Assembly (NCBI GenBank): GCA_934270345.1
Contig: CAKQPT010000017.1
Location: forward strand, 1 to 55,743
Origin: an uncultured Oribacterium sp.
GTDB lineage: Bacteria; Bacillota; Clostridia; Lachnospirales; Lachnospiraceae
Direction: 5' to 3'
Length of the DNA: 55,743 nt
Below are positions 17,563-27,515 of the stretch, one piece after another. The stretch's first letter is position 1, and each line of letters opens with the position of its first letter. The position numbers and the translations under genes were made by a program. The notes under the pieces were generated by a model. The model was not told where the DNA came from. It worked only from the letters and a program-made list of their open reading frames with translations, and searched no databases.

Positions 17563-17631
17563 AACGGCCCCTCCGTGGCGGCCCGCCGCAGACGTACTGT
17601 GCTGCAGGAGGCCGCCCCCAGAGGGGCCGTT
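17563..17631. terminator. Convergent terminator between AraC gene and ilvC
   Basis: A long branched hairpin with outer stem AACGGCCCCTC / GAGGGGCCGTT and inner GGCGGCC / GGCCGCC. It is followed by TATTTTTATT on the plus strand and TATCTTTTTC on the minus strand, and serves both converging genes. Confidence 0.85.
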
Positions 17632-17638
17632 ATTTTTA

Positions 17639-18712
<1,074 letters not shown>

Positions 18713-18848
18713 TCATAAAAGCCGCGAAGACCGCTTTTACTGACATATTTTAGGCCAATGTCTCCGACCGCTTCGATCATCACCAGGCCTTTTATCCCCG
18801 ACCCCGGCGCTTCTGCGCCCTGAGCCGGCCCATCGATGCAGGCACGTC

Positions 18849-19373
18849 TTACTCTTCTTCGTCCCCGAAGATGTGATCGGTGCCGCGCTCGAGTGCGGTG
18901 ATGCCGGTCCGGCACATCTCGAGCACCTCGTAGTTCCGCATCATGTTGAGGAAGCCCTCGACCTTCTCCGGCTTACCGGTGAGCTCCATGACGAGACTGT
19001 CCGGGGAGAGATCGATGATCTTCGCCTTATAAACCCCGGCGATGTCACGGAGGCTCGGCAGATTATCCTTATCTGCACGGACCTTGATGAGCAGGAGCTC
19101 CCGCTGCACGCTCGCCGTCGCAAGCTCATACACCTCACGCACATCCTCGAGCCGCCGTGTCTGGAGCAGCAGCTGCTTCAGCTTCTGTTCATCGACGTGC
19201 ACCGTGATCGTGATGTTCGCGATGCCCGGATCCATCGTCTCCGAGGTCGTGATGCTGTCGATATTGAAGCTCCGGCGGTTAAACATATTCGAGATACGCG
19301 CCAGCACGCCGTAGCGGTTCACCGCCAGGATGCTGATGACCCTGCGGGGATACTTATACTGATTTTCCATCAT
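18849..19373 (-). CDS. ilvN: Acetolactate synthase, small regulatory subunit
   Basis: A 174-residue small subunit with an N-terminal ACT domain: VISILAVNRYGVLARISNMF, NRRSFNIDSITTSETMDPGI and ITITVHVDEQKLKQLLLQTR. The C-terminal domain (about 95-165) completes the IlvH fold. It gives valine feedback inhibition to the catalytic subunit. Its start overlaps the ilvB stop by 4 nt (ATGA), with GGGGGCAGG upstream, so the two are coupled. ilvN and ilvH names are used interchangeably for this protein in Firmicutes. Confidence 0.97.
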   Translation of the reverse strand: MMENQYKYPRRVISILAVNRYGVLARISNMFNRRSFNIDSITTSETMDPGIANITITVHVDEQKLKQLLLQTRRLEDVREVYELATASVQRELLLIKVRADKDNLPSLRDIAGVYKAKIIDLSPDSLVMELTGKPEKVEGFLNMMRNYEVLEMCRTGITALERGTDHIFGDEEE

Positions 19374-21058
19374 ACCTGCCCCCTTTCGTCATCCGACATG
19401 GTGATATCCTGCACCGTGCCTCCCGGCGGAATCATTGGCAGTACCTTCTCATCCTTATCGATGCGGCACTCGATCCAGCTCGGGCCCGGGTTGGTCAATG
19501 CTTCTGCCATGGCTGCACGGAACTCCGCCATGGTTTCACAGCGGTAGCCCTTCGCGCCGAAGCCCTCGGCGAGCTTCACATAGTCGGTCTTCCGCTCCGG
19601 ATCGGTGCTCGAATAGCGCCTGCCGTAGAAGGCCGTCTGCCACTGGCGCACCATACCGAGCACCTGGTTGTTGAAGATGATCGTGATGATCGGGAGCTCG
19701 TAGCTCACCGCCGTACACGCCTCGTTCAGATTCATATGGAAGGAACCGTCACCCGTGAAATGGATCACGCGATGCCCGTTTCCGAGCGCCACCTGGGCAC
19801 CGATCGCCGCACCGTAGCCGTAGCCCATGGTGCCGAGACCGCCACTTGTCAGGAAGCCGCGCGGCTTCGTGTGGAGCACGTACTGTGCCGCCCACATCTG
19901 ATGCTGACCGACATCGGTGACGTAGGTCGTATCCGGCCCGGTCATCTCGCAGGTCTCGCGGATGATCTGATGCGGCTTCAGGACGGTTTCGCTGTCCTTC
20001 GGCTGGTAGTCAGCCGCCTGCCACTCCGCGATCTGGGTGAACCAGTCCGGATGCTCGGCCGCATGGACCAGCGGAAGCAGCGCCTGCAGCACGACCGCCG
20101 CATCGCCGACCACCGAAGCGTCGACGAGGACGTTCTTATCCACCTCACTCGCATCGATGTCGATCTGCACGATCTTCGCACCGGCCGCGAACTTCTCCGG
20201 GTTCAGTGCGACACGATCCGAGAAACGGGCACCGATCGCCAGCACGAGGTCCGCCTGGTCGACCGCCTTGTTCGCGGTGTAGGTGCCATGCATACCGATG
20301 AGACCGAGGTTTCGCTTGTCCCCGTAGTTGAGGACACCGGCTGCCATCAGCGTATAGGTCGCCGGCATGTCCGCCTTCGCGATGAGATCGCGGAGTGCCT
20401 GACAGCTCGCCTCGCTGACCGCGACACCGCCACCGAAGTAGACCACCGGACGCGTCGCCTGGTTGATGAGCTCCGCAGCCCGCGCGAGATCCTCTGCATC
20501 GACCTCCGTGTTCACCGGAATCTCCGCCGGCTTCTTCGGCGTGAACTCACAGCTCGCCGCCGTGATGTCCTTCGGGATATCCACGAGCACCGGTCCCTTC
20601 CGACCGCTCTGCGCGATGCGGAAGGCCTCCCGCATCGTATCCGCGAGGTCCTCGACCCGACGCACGGTGTAGTTGTGCTTCGTGATCGGCATCGTGATTC
20701 CCTCGATATACGCCTCCTGGAAGGCATCGCGACCTAAGACCGCGGTACCGACATTGCCCGTAAATGCCACCATCGGCACGTTATCCATGTAGGCCGTCGC
20801 GATACCGGTGACGAGGTTCGTCGCACCCGGACCGCTGGTCGCCAGCACGACGCCCGTCTTTCCGGTCGCCCGCGCATAGCCGTCCGCCGCGTGGCTCGCG
20901 CCCTGCTCGTGTGCCGTCATGATGTGGTGGATGCGATTCTGGTTGCGGTACAGCTCATCGTAGAGGTTCAGCACCGCACCACCCGGATAACCGAACAGTG
21001 TATCGACGCCCTGCTCCACCAGCACTTCTACAAATATCTGAGAGCCATTTAAAATCAT
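19370..21058 (-). CDS. ilvB: Acetolactate synthase, large catalytic subunit
   Basis: A 562-residue thiamine-diphosphate enzyme that condenses pyruvate with pyruvate or 2-oxobutyrate. It has VDTLFGYPGGAVLNLYDELY (catalytic Glu in the following region: HEQGASHAADGYARATGKTG), the FAD-binding middle domain, and the ThDP motif GDGSFHMNLNEACTAVSYEL. The start MILNGSQIFVE at 21058 has AGGAGG 9-10 nt upstream; a longer reading to 21124 adds an unconserved basic tail. It is followed by ilvN with a 4-nt overlap. Confidence 0.97.
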   Translation of the reverse strand: MILNGSQIFVEVLVEQGVDTLFGYPGGAVLNLYDELYRNQNRIHHIMTAHEQGASHAADGYARATGKTGVVLATSGPGATNLVTGIATAYMDNVPMVAFTGNVGTAVLGRDAFQEAYIEGITMPITKHNYTVRRVEDLADTMREAFRIAQSGRKGPVLVDIPKDITAASCEFTPKKPAEIPVNTEVDAEDLARAAELINQATRPVVYFGGGVAVSEASCQALRDLIAKADMPATYTLMAAGVLNYGDKRNLGLIGMHGTYTANKAVDQADLVLAIGARFSDRVALNPEKFAAGAKIVQIDIDASEVDKNVLVDASVVGDAAVVLQALLPLVHAAEHPDWFTQIAEWQAADYQPKDSETVLKPHQIIRETCEMTGPDTTYVTDVGQHQMWAAQYVLHTKPRGFLTSGGLGTMGYGYGAAIGAQVALGNGHRVIHFTGDGSFHMNLNEACTAVSYELPIITIIFNNQVLGMVRQWQTAFYGRRYSSTDPERKTDYVKLAEGFGAKGYRCETMAEFRAAMAEALTNPGPSWIECRIDKDEKVLPMIPPGGTVQDITMSDDERGQV

Positions 21059-21204
21059 GGACTGTTTCCTCCTCTTCCACCGCTCCCTCGCGGTTCCTGT
21101 TTTATCTATCGTCTGTCCTCGCATCAGGCAAGAACGCTGTTTTTCACTTCATCCGGCACGCCCTGTGCCGCTCGACCCGCGGCTCCCCGGGGGCCCATCT
21201 TCAC

Positions 21205-22398
21205 TCAGCTCAGCACGCCCGCCTTGCAGAGTTCGATGAACTGCTTCGCGACACGCGGGCTGCGTCCGCCGGCGCGGATCGCGAAGGCCTCTGCCCGTAC
21301 GATCAGCTTCTCCGGATCGTCCTCCACACCATACTGTGCGGCGAGGTCCGTGACGATCTGCACGAAGCGGCTCTTGTCCGGCTGCCCGAAGGTCACCGTG
21401 AGGCCGAAGCGTGCTGCGAGGCTCATCAGCTCCTGGCGCGTATCGCTTTCGTGGATATCGCTGCCCTGCCGGTCCTCGAGCGTCTCCTTGATGAGATGCC
21501 GCCGGTTGCTCGTCGCGTAGACCGCGATATTGCCGGCGCGGCCCCCGACGCTTCCCTCGAGGATGGCCTTCAGCGCGGCGAAATTATCGTCGTTCGTCGT
21601 GAAGCTGAGGTCATCGATGAACAGGATAAACTTCAAAGGGTTCGCTGCGAGCTGATCCATGAGATCCGGGATCTGGTAGAGCTGGTTCTTCTTCACCTCG
21701 ACCAGACGCAGGCCCCGCGCCGCATACTCGTTCGCGATGGCCTTGATGGCACTCGACTTGCCGGTGCCCGCATCGCCGTAGAGCAGCACGTTGTTCGCCG
21801 GACGTCCATCCAGCAGTGCCTCTGTGTTCACGATGACCTTCTCGCGCTCCTTCTCGTAGCCCGGCAGCTCGGACAGCCGCTGCGGATCCGGATGCTTCAC
21901 CGGCACCAGCCGGCCATCCTCCACCACGAAAACGTGGTTCCGTGCGAACATACCGTAGCCCCTCGTGCTGACCTCCTGCATGCGCTTCGCATACTCCGCC
22001 GGCAGCGCGCCCGCCTCGGTGACCCACGCGACGAAGTAGTCCGGCGCGTCACTCATCTCGGCCGTCAGCTCTTCCAGGGTCAATGCAGAGAGCTCGTTCA
22101 GCAGTGCCAGCTCCCGCTGCAGACTGTCCCCGAGGACGGCACTGAGTTCGCCGTGGGCCTGTCGCCGCACGCAGATGTTCTCGCTCTCCAGCACCGCGGT
22201 GCTGAGGTACTCCGTCCAGTTCTCCGTCTTCTCAAACAGCCGGTGCTCGAACGCCGCACAGGCCGTGGCGAAGGCATCGCCATCGTCCTGCTCCGCGCTC
22301 TGCAGCATCTCACGAAACGCCGCGATCACCGGATCCTGCAACAGCTCCCGGAACACCACGAGACTGCTTAGTCGCTGATACATATAATGTAGATTCAT
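21205..22398 (-). CDS. DUF815 AAA+ ATPase
   Basis: A 397-residue DUF815 ATPase of unknown physiological role. The N-terminal half (1-190) is family-specific helical sequence. The C-terminal AAA+ part has Walker A LLYGDAGTGKSSAIKAIANE, Walker B LKFILFIDDLSFTTNDDNF, and sensor YATSNRRHLI. The C-terminus IRAGGRSPRVAKQFIELCKA is a family mark. The gene sits 27 bp after ilvA and before ilvB on the same strand. I know no link of this family to branched-chain amino acids, so its place inside the ilv cluster is odd. Confidence 0.9.
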   Translation of the reverse strand: MNLHYMYQRLSSLVVFRELLQDPVIAAFREMLQSAEQDDGDAFATACAAFEHRLFEKTENWTEYLSTAVLESENICVRRQAHGELSAVLGDSLQRELALLNELSALTLEELTAEMSDAPDYFVAWVTEAGALPAEYAKRMQEVSTRGYGMFARNHVFVVEDGRLVPVKHPDPQRLSELPGYEKEREKVIVNTEALLDGRPANNVLLYGDAGTGKSSAIKAIANEYAARGLRLVEVKKNQLYQIPDLMDQLAANPLKFILFIDDLSFTTNDDNFAALKAILEGSVGGRAGNIAVYATSNRRHLIKETLEDRQGSDIHESDTRQELMSLAARFGLTVTFGQPDKSRFVQIVTDLAAQYGVEDDPEKLIVRAEAFAIRAGGRSPRVAKQFIELCKAGVLS

Positions 22399-22425
22399 CC
22401 TTCTCCACTCCCTAAGTTTTATGAA

Positions 22426-23631
22426 TCAGGCGCGCTCTGTCACGAGGCGGAAACCGGCCTGCGTGAGGGCGGCGCGAATCTCCTCGATCTGCTGCTGGTC
22501 ACGGGTCTCGAGTCCGAGCTTCAGGAAGCAGCTGGAGATTGCCATGTTCGTGTCGCCGCGGTCATGATGCACGGAGACGACATTGGCACCGCACTTCGAA
22601 ACGATCTCGCTGACCTGCTGGAGCTGGCCCGGCTTATCCTCGAGCGCGATCATCAGGTTCGCGTTGCGGCCGCTCATGACGAGGCCGCGGGTGATCACGC
22701 GGGACAGGATGTTCACGTCGATGTTGCCACCACTGATGAGACACACGACCTTCTTGCCCTGGATCGGGAGCTTCCCGAACATCGCGGCAGCGACCGACAC
22801 GGCACCGGCACCCTCGGCGATCAGCTTCTGATTCTCGATCAGTGCGAGGATCGCAGCGGCGGTCTCATCCTCGCTGACGGTCACGACGTCGTCCACGTAC
22901 TTCTCGACCATCTGGAAGGTGGTCTCGCCCGGATTCTTCACGGCGATACCATCCGCAAAGGTCGAAACGCTGTCGAGGGACTCCCACTTGTGATCGCGGT
23001 AAGCATTGAACATGCTCGGCGCACCGGCCGCCTGCACACCATAGACCTTGCACTCCGGACGGAGGCTCTTGATCGCGAAGGCGACACCGGAGATCAGTCC
23101 GCCGCCACCGATCGGCACGATCACCGCGTCCACATCCTCGAGCTGGTCGAGGATCTCGAGACCGATCGTGCCCTGGCCCGCGATGACCGCATCGTCGTCG
23201 TACGGATGGATGAAGGTCATGCCCGTCTCCTCCTGGAGCTCGACAGCCTTATCATGGGCATCATCGTAGGTGCCCTTCACGAGGCAGACCTCTGCACCGA
23301 GACGCTTCGTGCTCTCGACCTTCATGATCGGCGCACCATCCGGCATGCAGACGACGCTCTTGATCCCCATCTTCGTCGCTGCGAGCGCGACGCCCTGCGC
23401 GTGGTTACCGGCGCTGCAGGCCACGATACCGTGACTGCGCTCCTCCTCGCTCAGCTGACTGATCTTATAGTAGGCACCGCGTACCTTGAAGCTGCCGGTT
23501 ACCTGCAGGTTCTCGGTCTTGAGATACACCTCGGCGTCCGACACGAGCCGAGGTGCCGCGATGAGGTCCGTCTTCCGCGCCACATCCTTTAAAACGAAGC
23601 TTGCATGATAGATTTTGTCCAGTGTCACCAT
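22426..23631 (-). CDS. ilvA: Threonine ammonia-lyase (threonine dehydratase)
   Basis: A 401-residue PLP enzyme that deaminates threonine to 2-oxobutyrate, the entry step to isoleucine. The PLP lysine is in LQVTGSFKVRGAYYKIS (~51-67); SAGNHAQGVALAATKMGIKS and VPIGGGGLISGVAFAIKSLR (the Gly-rich phosphate loop) follow. A single C-terminal ACT-like domain (~325-400: LMIALEDKPGQLQQVSEIVS, VVSVHHDRGDTNMAISSCFL) gives 401 residues. This single-ACT form covers both the biosynthetic and the catabolic TdcB-like enzymes of Clostridia, but the T-box with an Ile-type specifier upstream points to biosynthesis. AGGAGA lies about 15 nt before the ATG. Confidence 0.96.
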   Translation of the reverse strand: MVTLDKIYHASFVLKDVARKTDLIAAPRLVSDAEVYLKTENLQVTGSFKVRGAYYKISQLSEEERSHGIVACSAGNHAQGVALAATKMGIKSVVCMPDGAPIMKVESTKRLGAEVCLVKGTYDDAHDKAVELQEETGMTFIHPYDDDAVIAGQGTIGLEILDQLEDVDAVIVPIGGGGLISGVAFAIKSLRPECKVYGVQAAGAPSMFNAYRDHKWESLDSVSTFADGIAVKNPGETTFQMVEKYVDDVVTVSEDETAAAILALIENQKLIAEGAGAVSVAAAMFGKLPIQGKKVVCLISGGNIDVNILSRVITRGLVMSGRNANLMIALEDKPGQLQQVSEIVSKCGANVVSVHHDRGDTNMAISSCFLKLGLETRDQQQIEEIRAALTQAGFRLVTERA

Positions 23632-23814
23632 AGTATGTGCCTGCCTTTCTCCTGTGTTGCATCTGTGGCGCTACGTCGCTGCTGATCGGGCTCGATCGCC
23701 GATCGGCTTCGCTGTCGCGGCCGCTTCGGGCTCGATCGGCTGGACGTCGCCAGCGCCACCGCTACTCTGTTTCGAAATCTGTGGGGGATGCGCTTCCTCC
23801 GCTTCCGGGAGAAA

Positions 23815-24140
23815 GTTAAAAGAAAAGCCTCCGCCCCCACAAAGTCCATAGACCCTGTAAGAGACGAAAGCTGTTACGATTTACCTTCCGCGGTACCACT
23901 CTTTTTGCTGTCTCTGATAGACAACCCCTTCGTGCAGACCCAACAGTCCGCTGGCCCTGATAACGGTGCCTGCCGTCCGCACCTACTTTACTATCCTACG
24001 GCACCCTATCGGGCCCTTTTCGGCACGGCTGCTCGCAAGGAGATAAACATCCGGCACACCGCACTGCCTCGCACCAGCCGGCAGCTCTCTGAGCGGGTAG
24101 ACCGAAGGCCGATTGGCCTTGCTACAACGCATTTTCAACT
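23815..24140 (-). promoter_or_regulatory. T-box leader upstream of ilvA, probable isoleucine sensor
   Basis: The 689-bp region between ilvA and the sigma/anti-sigma pair holds a T-box on the minus strand. The T-box sequence TGGTACCGCGG is at 23898-23888. The terminator stem AGCTTTCGTCTC (23872-23861) pairs fully, with wobbles, with GGGGCGGAGGCT (23837-23826) and is followed by TTTTCTTTT. Stem I shows the AG-bulge sequence AGAGAGCTGCCGG at about 24090 and GGTGCGAGG next to it. A candidate specifier codon AUC (Ile) lies at 24044-24042 in the context GTTTATCTCCTTGCGAGCAG. Uncharged tRNA-Ile would favour the antiterminator and turn on ilvA, and possibly the genes behind it. The specifier call is by eye. 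Confidence 0.88.
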
Positions 24141-24240
24141 AAATTTACTAGATATGATAAGGGAACACCGCCGGGTTTGTAAAGAATAACCTGCCCGCTG
24201 TAGTATCGCAAAAATTCATAGGACATATTCACGAAAAAAA

Positions 24241-24271
24241 TCAGCCGAAGTGAAGAAGTCACATCGGCTGA
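24241..24271 (-). terminator. Terminator of the sigma/anti-sigma operon
   Basis: A stem TCAGCCGAAGTGA / TCACATCGGCTGA (one mismatch) is followed on the minus strand by T7. It lies 50 bp after the end of the membrane partner gene and just upstream of the T-box promoter. Confidence 0.85.
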
Positions 24272-24320
24272 ACTGTTACGCTGTATGTATCTTGCATGCC
24301 TGTTTCTTTATATGACGAGT

Positions 24321-25121
24321 TCACTTACCATGCGAAATCAGCTCATCTGCCATCGAGAACATCTCGTCCGCGCCGAGGTCAGCTTTTGTGATGAGGTCAT
24401 AGCTGATACCATTCTGCATAAAGGTAATCTGCTTATAGAAGACCGTTTCAGCCTGACTGCTGCCATAGCTGACGAAGAAGTGCGCATCGCTTTCTTTTCG
24501 CGCAGCGATATCCGGATCAAGATGATCTTCATCGGACGGTGGCAGGAAGAGATACTCATCTGCATTGTAGTCGACAGCTATGCCCTGAAGTACCCGTTGC
24601 TCGCTCGCCGTGCGACCTCCGGCATCAATCGGGTGGAAGGACATGGTGAGGTCGACTTCACGTCCCGAAGTATCCTGATAGCGACCACAGATTTCCTGCC
24701 AGCTGTCGACAGTACCGCCGTCTGCATCTTCACCGCTCATGTCGACGAGATTTCCCCCCTTCAGTACGTAGATACCACCCAGTGTTTCCGGGAATGCCGG
24801 CATCGACATCGTGCGCGTGCCCTTAATTTTCTTCTGTGCTGCACTCATCTCATCGACGGTGTGCAGCTCGATGAAAGCAGATGATCGTCCGCGATAAGAG
24901 GTGATGACGGTCGAAGCGACCGCCGTCACTCCAGTGATCATCAGGCAGGCAGCCGCTACGATCAGGCCTTTTCTATATGTTTTATGCATCGTTTTTACCT
25001 CTCTTTTCTTATTTTCCGAGAGTTGCTGCACGAGACGTGCACGCAGCCGCTCTTTCGCTTCTGAGGAAAAATGAAGTGTATCCATGGACTTCTGAAACTC
25101 TGAATTAAACATCTGTGACAT
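24321..25121 (-). CDS. Membrane-anchored sigma-factor partner (putative anti-sigma factor)
   Basis: A 266-residue protein with a cytoplasmic N-terminus (1-50, helical, charged), one membrane span (GLIVAAACLMITGVTAVAST at about 53-72) and a ~190-residue outside domain. This is the topology of anti-sigma factors, but no zinc-binding ZAS motif (H-x3-C-x2-C) is seen, so it belongs to another class, possibly the DUF4367-like group. The ATG at 25121 has AAAGGAGA 8 nt upstream and overlaps the sigma gene by 17 nt. It probably holds the ECF sigma factor inactive until an envelope signal appears. Confidence 0.72.
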   Translation of the reverse strand: MSQMFNSEFQKSMDTLHFSSEAKERLRARLVQQLSENKKREVKTMHKTYRKGLIVAAACLMITGVTAVASTVITSYRGRSSAFIELHTVDEMSAAQKKIKGTRTMSMPAFPETLGGIYVLKGGNLVDMSGEDADGGTVDSWQEICGRYQDTSGREVDLTMSFHPIDAGGRTASEQRVLQGIAVDYNADEYLFLPPSDEDHLDPDIAARKESDAHFFVSYGSSQAETVFYKQITFMQNGISYDLITKADLGADEMFSMADELISHGK

Positions 25122-25617
25122 AATCTGATCTCCTTTCAACTCCTGACGGGAGTAGCTGCAGTTTTAATTTCTTCCGCCCGCGCGACAGGTACGCCGAGAT
25201 TGCATTCTCTGATTTTCCAAGCATCGCTGCGATTTCCTTCACCGTGTAGCCTTCATAATAATAAAGGTAGATGCTGGCGCGGTAGTTTTTCGGAAGCTTC
25301 ATCACTTCATCGAGTAGCGCAGACTCCGTCACCGCCGGGGCTTCCAGCTCTGCAGATGCGTCGAGATCTACAGCACGTTTCCAGAAGTTCGTGCGGAGAA
25401 GATCCTTGCAGGCATTCATCGTTGCCCGGATGATCCAGGCTTTTTCATGCCCAGGTGAATCAAACACGATTTCATTTTTCAGGAGTTTCAGGAAGACATC
25501 CTGACAGATATCTTCGGCATCCGCTGTGTTCTTCAGATAGATATAACTGATGCGAAGAATCATATCGGCATAGGTACCTACCAGACGCTCCGCATTCTGA
25601 CTATCCATATACGGCAT
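25105..25617 (-). CDS. ECF-type RNA polymerase sigma factor
   Basis: A 170-residue sigma-70 family factor with regions 2 and 4 only. Region 2: ILRISYIYLKNTADAEDICQ then DVFLKLLKN; region 2.4 HEKAWIIRATMNACKDLLR. Region 4: LPKNYRASIYLYYYEGYTVK, EIAAMLGKSENAISAYLSRG and RKKLK. GAGGAAAA lies 8 nt before the ATG. It is cotranscribed with the membrane partner. Promoters it recognises cannot be told; the region upstream of 25617 may carry one. Confidence 0.95.
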   Translation of the reverse strand: MPYMDSQNAERLVGTYADMILRISYIYLKNTADAEDICQDVFLKLLKNEIVFDSPGHEKAWIIRATMNACKDLLRTNFWKRAVDLDASAELEAPAVTESALLDEVMKLPKNYRASIYLYYYEGYTVKEIAAMLGKSENAISAYLSRGRKKLKLQLLPSGVERRSDYVTDV

Positions 25618-25891
25618 TGAATTTTCCTCATTTCGTTACATTACTTTGAAAGGCCTTCACCTATTATACGAACAGGTGTCCGAATATCTGACACATAAAA
25701 TAAAAACTTTCGGTTTCATGTTTTTACTCCATAAGGTACTGCAGCGTAAGTGGAAATAATATCCCTCGACCTTTTCTTATTTTCGTGTATACTAGCTCAG
25801 AGTGCACCGAGACGAATGAAAAGCGACGCATGGATCGCCGCCAGGGTCTGGTGTAACGTTTGCACAAAATATACAAAAAGGAATGCTCACT

Positions 25892-27232
25892 ATGACTGGT
25901 AATTTAACGAAGGGTCCGATCATGAAAACGCTGGTGAAGCTCGCGCTTCCGATCATGGCGTCGTCGTTCATCGGCACCCTGTACAACATCACGGATATGG
26001 CCTGGATCGGCATGCTCGGCTCGAAGGCGGTCGCCGGCGTCGGTGTCGGCGGCATGTTCACCTGGCTCTCCCAGGGCCTCGCCTCCATGGCGCGCATGGG
26101 CGGTCAGGTGCATGTGGCTCAATGCTTAGGGCGCGGCGATCATGACCGCGCGCATCGTTACGCGCAGACCGCCATACAGCTCTCCACGCTGATGGGCCTC
26201 CTCTACGCCCTCATCTGCGTCAGCTTCGTGCACCCGCTCGTGAACTTCTTCCAGCTGAGTGACGCCGAGTCCTACGCCGCCGCGATCTCCTACACCCGCA
26301 TCGCCTGCGGCCTCGTGGTCTTCTCCTTCCTGAGCCTGACCCTCACCGGCCTCTACACCGCCCAGGGCGACTCGAAGACCCCGTTCATCGCGAACCTCAT
26401 CGGCCTCGTCATCAACATGGTGCTCGATCCGGTGCTGATCCTCGGCCCGGGCCCGTTCCCGCGTCTCGGCGTCACCGGTGCCGCCATCGCGACCGTCACC
26501 GCGCAGGCCATCGTCATGCTGATCATGATCCTCGGCGTCCTCCGCGGCCATAAGGACAACATCCTGAAGGGTACCCGCCTCCTCGCCCGGATGCCGCTCA
26601 ACATCCTCGAGGGCATCTTCCAGATCGGCGTCCCGACCGCCCTCCAGAGCATGGCCTACTGCGCAATCTCCATGGTCCTCACCCGCATGGTCTCCGGCTA
26701 CGGTGCAGAAGCCGTCGCCACCCAGCGTGTCGGCGGACAGATCGAGTCCATCTCCTGGAACACAGCAGACGGCTTCGCCGCCGCGCTCAATGCCTTCGTC
26801 GCTCAGAATTATGGCGCTGCGAAGCATGACCGGATCCGGAAGGGCTACCTCATCTCCCTCCTCACCGTCGGACTCTGGGGCCTGCTCGTCACCGCGATCT
26901 TCATCTGCTTCCCGGGACCGCTCGCCGGCGTCTTCTTCCACGAACCGAAAGCCATCGTCACCGCGATCAGCTACCTCATCATCATCGGCTTCGGTGAAGC
27001 CTTCATGTGCGTCGAGCTCACCACCGTCGGTGCCCTCTCCGGCCTCGGAAAGACACGCCTGTGCAGCATCCTGAGCATCACCTTCACCGGCGCCCGCATC
27101 CCACTCGCGATCATCCTGAGCCGCCCGCTCGGCCTCGACGGCATCTGGTGGGCCCTCACCAGCACCTCCATCGTGAAAGGCATCCTCTTCACCGGCACCT
27201 TCCTGTGGATCACACGGAACAATAACTACTAA
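25892..27232 (+). CDS. MATE-family multidrug/solute exporter
   Basis: A 446-residue membrane protein with twelve hydrophobic segments in two homologous halves. It opens TKGPIMKTLVKLALPIMASS and continues MAWIGMLGSKAVAGVGVGGM, AQCLGRGDHDRAHRYAQTAI and LYTAQGDSKTPFIANLIGLV; the last two carry the N-lobe marks of the NorM/DinF group. It uses H+ or Na+ to export cationic or amphipathic compounds; the substrate is unknown. ATG at 25892 has AAGGA at 9 nt; an ATG at 25883 is only adjacent to it. It is followed by a strong terminator. Codon use is very C/G-ending, like the mal and ilv genes. Confidence 0.95.
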   Translation: MTGNLTKGPIMKTLVKLALPIMASSFIGTLYNITDMAWIGMLGSKAVAGVGVGGMFTWLSQGLASMARMGGQVHVAQCLGRGDHDRAHRYAQTAIQLSTLMGLLYALICVSFVHPLVNFFQLSDAESYAAAISYTRIACGLVVFSFLSLTLTGLYTAQGDSKTPFIANLIGLVINMVLDPVLILGPGPFPRLGVTGAAIATVTAQAIVMLIMILGVLRGHKDNILKGTRLLARMPLNILEGIFQIGVPTALQSMAYCAISMVLTRMVSGYGAEAVATQRVGGQIESISWNTADGFAAALNAFVAQNYGAAKHDRIRKGYLISLLTVGLWGLLVTAIFICFPGPLAGVFFHEPKAIVTAISYLIIIGFGEAFMCVELTTVGALSGLGKTRLCSILSITFTGARIPLAIILSRPLGLDGIWWALTSTSIVKGILFTGTFLWITRNNNY

Positions 27233-27239
27233 ACACAGC

Positions 27240-27279
27240 ATCCCCTCCGAACCGTGCCATCGCACGACCCGGAGGGGAT
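27240..27279 (+). terminator. Terminator of the MATE gene
   Basis: A 10-bp stem ATCCCCTCCG / CGGAGGGGAT followed by TTTTTATTT, 7 bp after the stop codon. Confidence 0.9.
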
Positions 27280-27307
27280 TTTTATTTCCCCAATTCGTCT
27301 TAAGGAG

Positions 27308-27429
27308 CTTCTGTCTCGCCCGATTGAGTACGCTGCCGTACGGGCGGAATGGCAGATGATGACAACGGAAGAAAAAGGTGCGTATGTTAACCTGAGCTAT
27401 AGCGCGATTGACAGCATCCGAAAAACGTC
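27308..27429 (+). pseudogene. Remnant of the 135-aa gene found intact at 37688-38095
   Basis: The frame reads ELLSRPIEYAAVRAEWQMMT then TEEKGA, nearly identical to DLLSRSIEYAAVRAEWQMMT in the intact gene, also at the DNA level (GCCGTACGGGCGGAATGGCA in both). After TEEKGA an insert of about 20 nt interrupts it and the match resumes weakly (AIDSIRK versus AIDSRRSE). The start and the last two-thirds are lost. It lies between the MATE terminator and the flavin reductase promoter. Confidence 0.8.
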
Positions 27430-27515
27430 TATACTAGTTATTAGGAACATTTCTTAATAGTAAGTATAGCGTACGTGATTCATTTTCGTTGATTCTATGA
27501 AAAGGAGGAAGTCTG

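Noticed and set aside
20998..23592. Plus-strand open frames opposite DUF815 and ilvA
   Set aside because: Antisense shadows of conserved genes, composition biased, no ribosome site.
25883..25891. Earlier ATG for the MATE gene
   Set aside because: It sits directly on the AAGGA site with no spacing; the ATG at 25892 has 9 nt.
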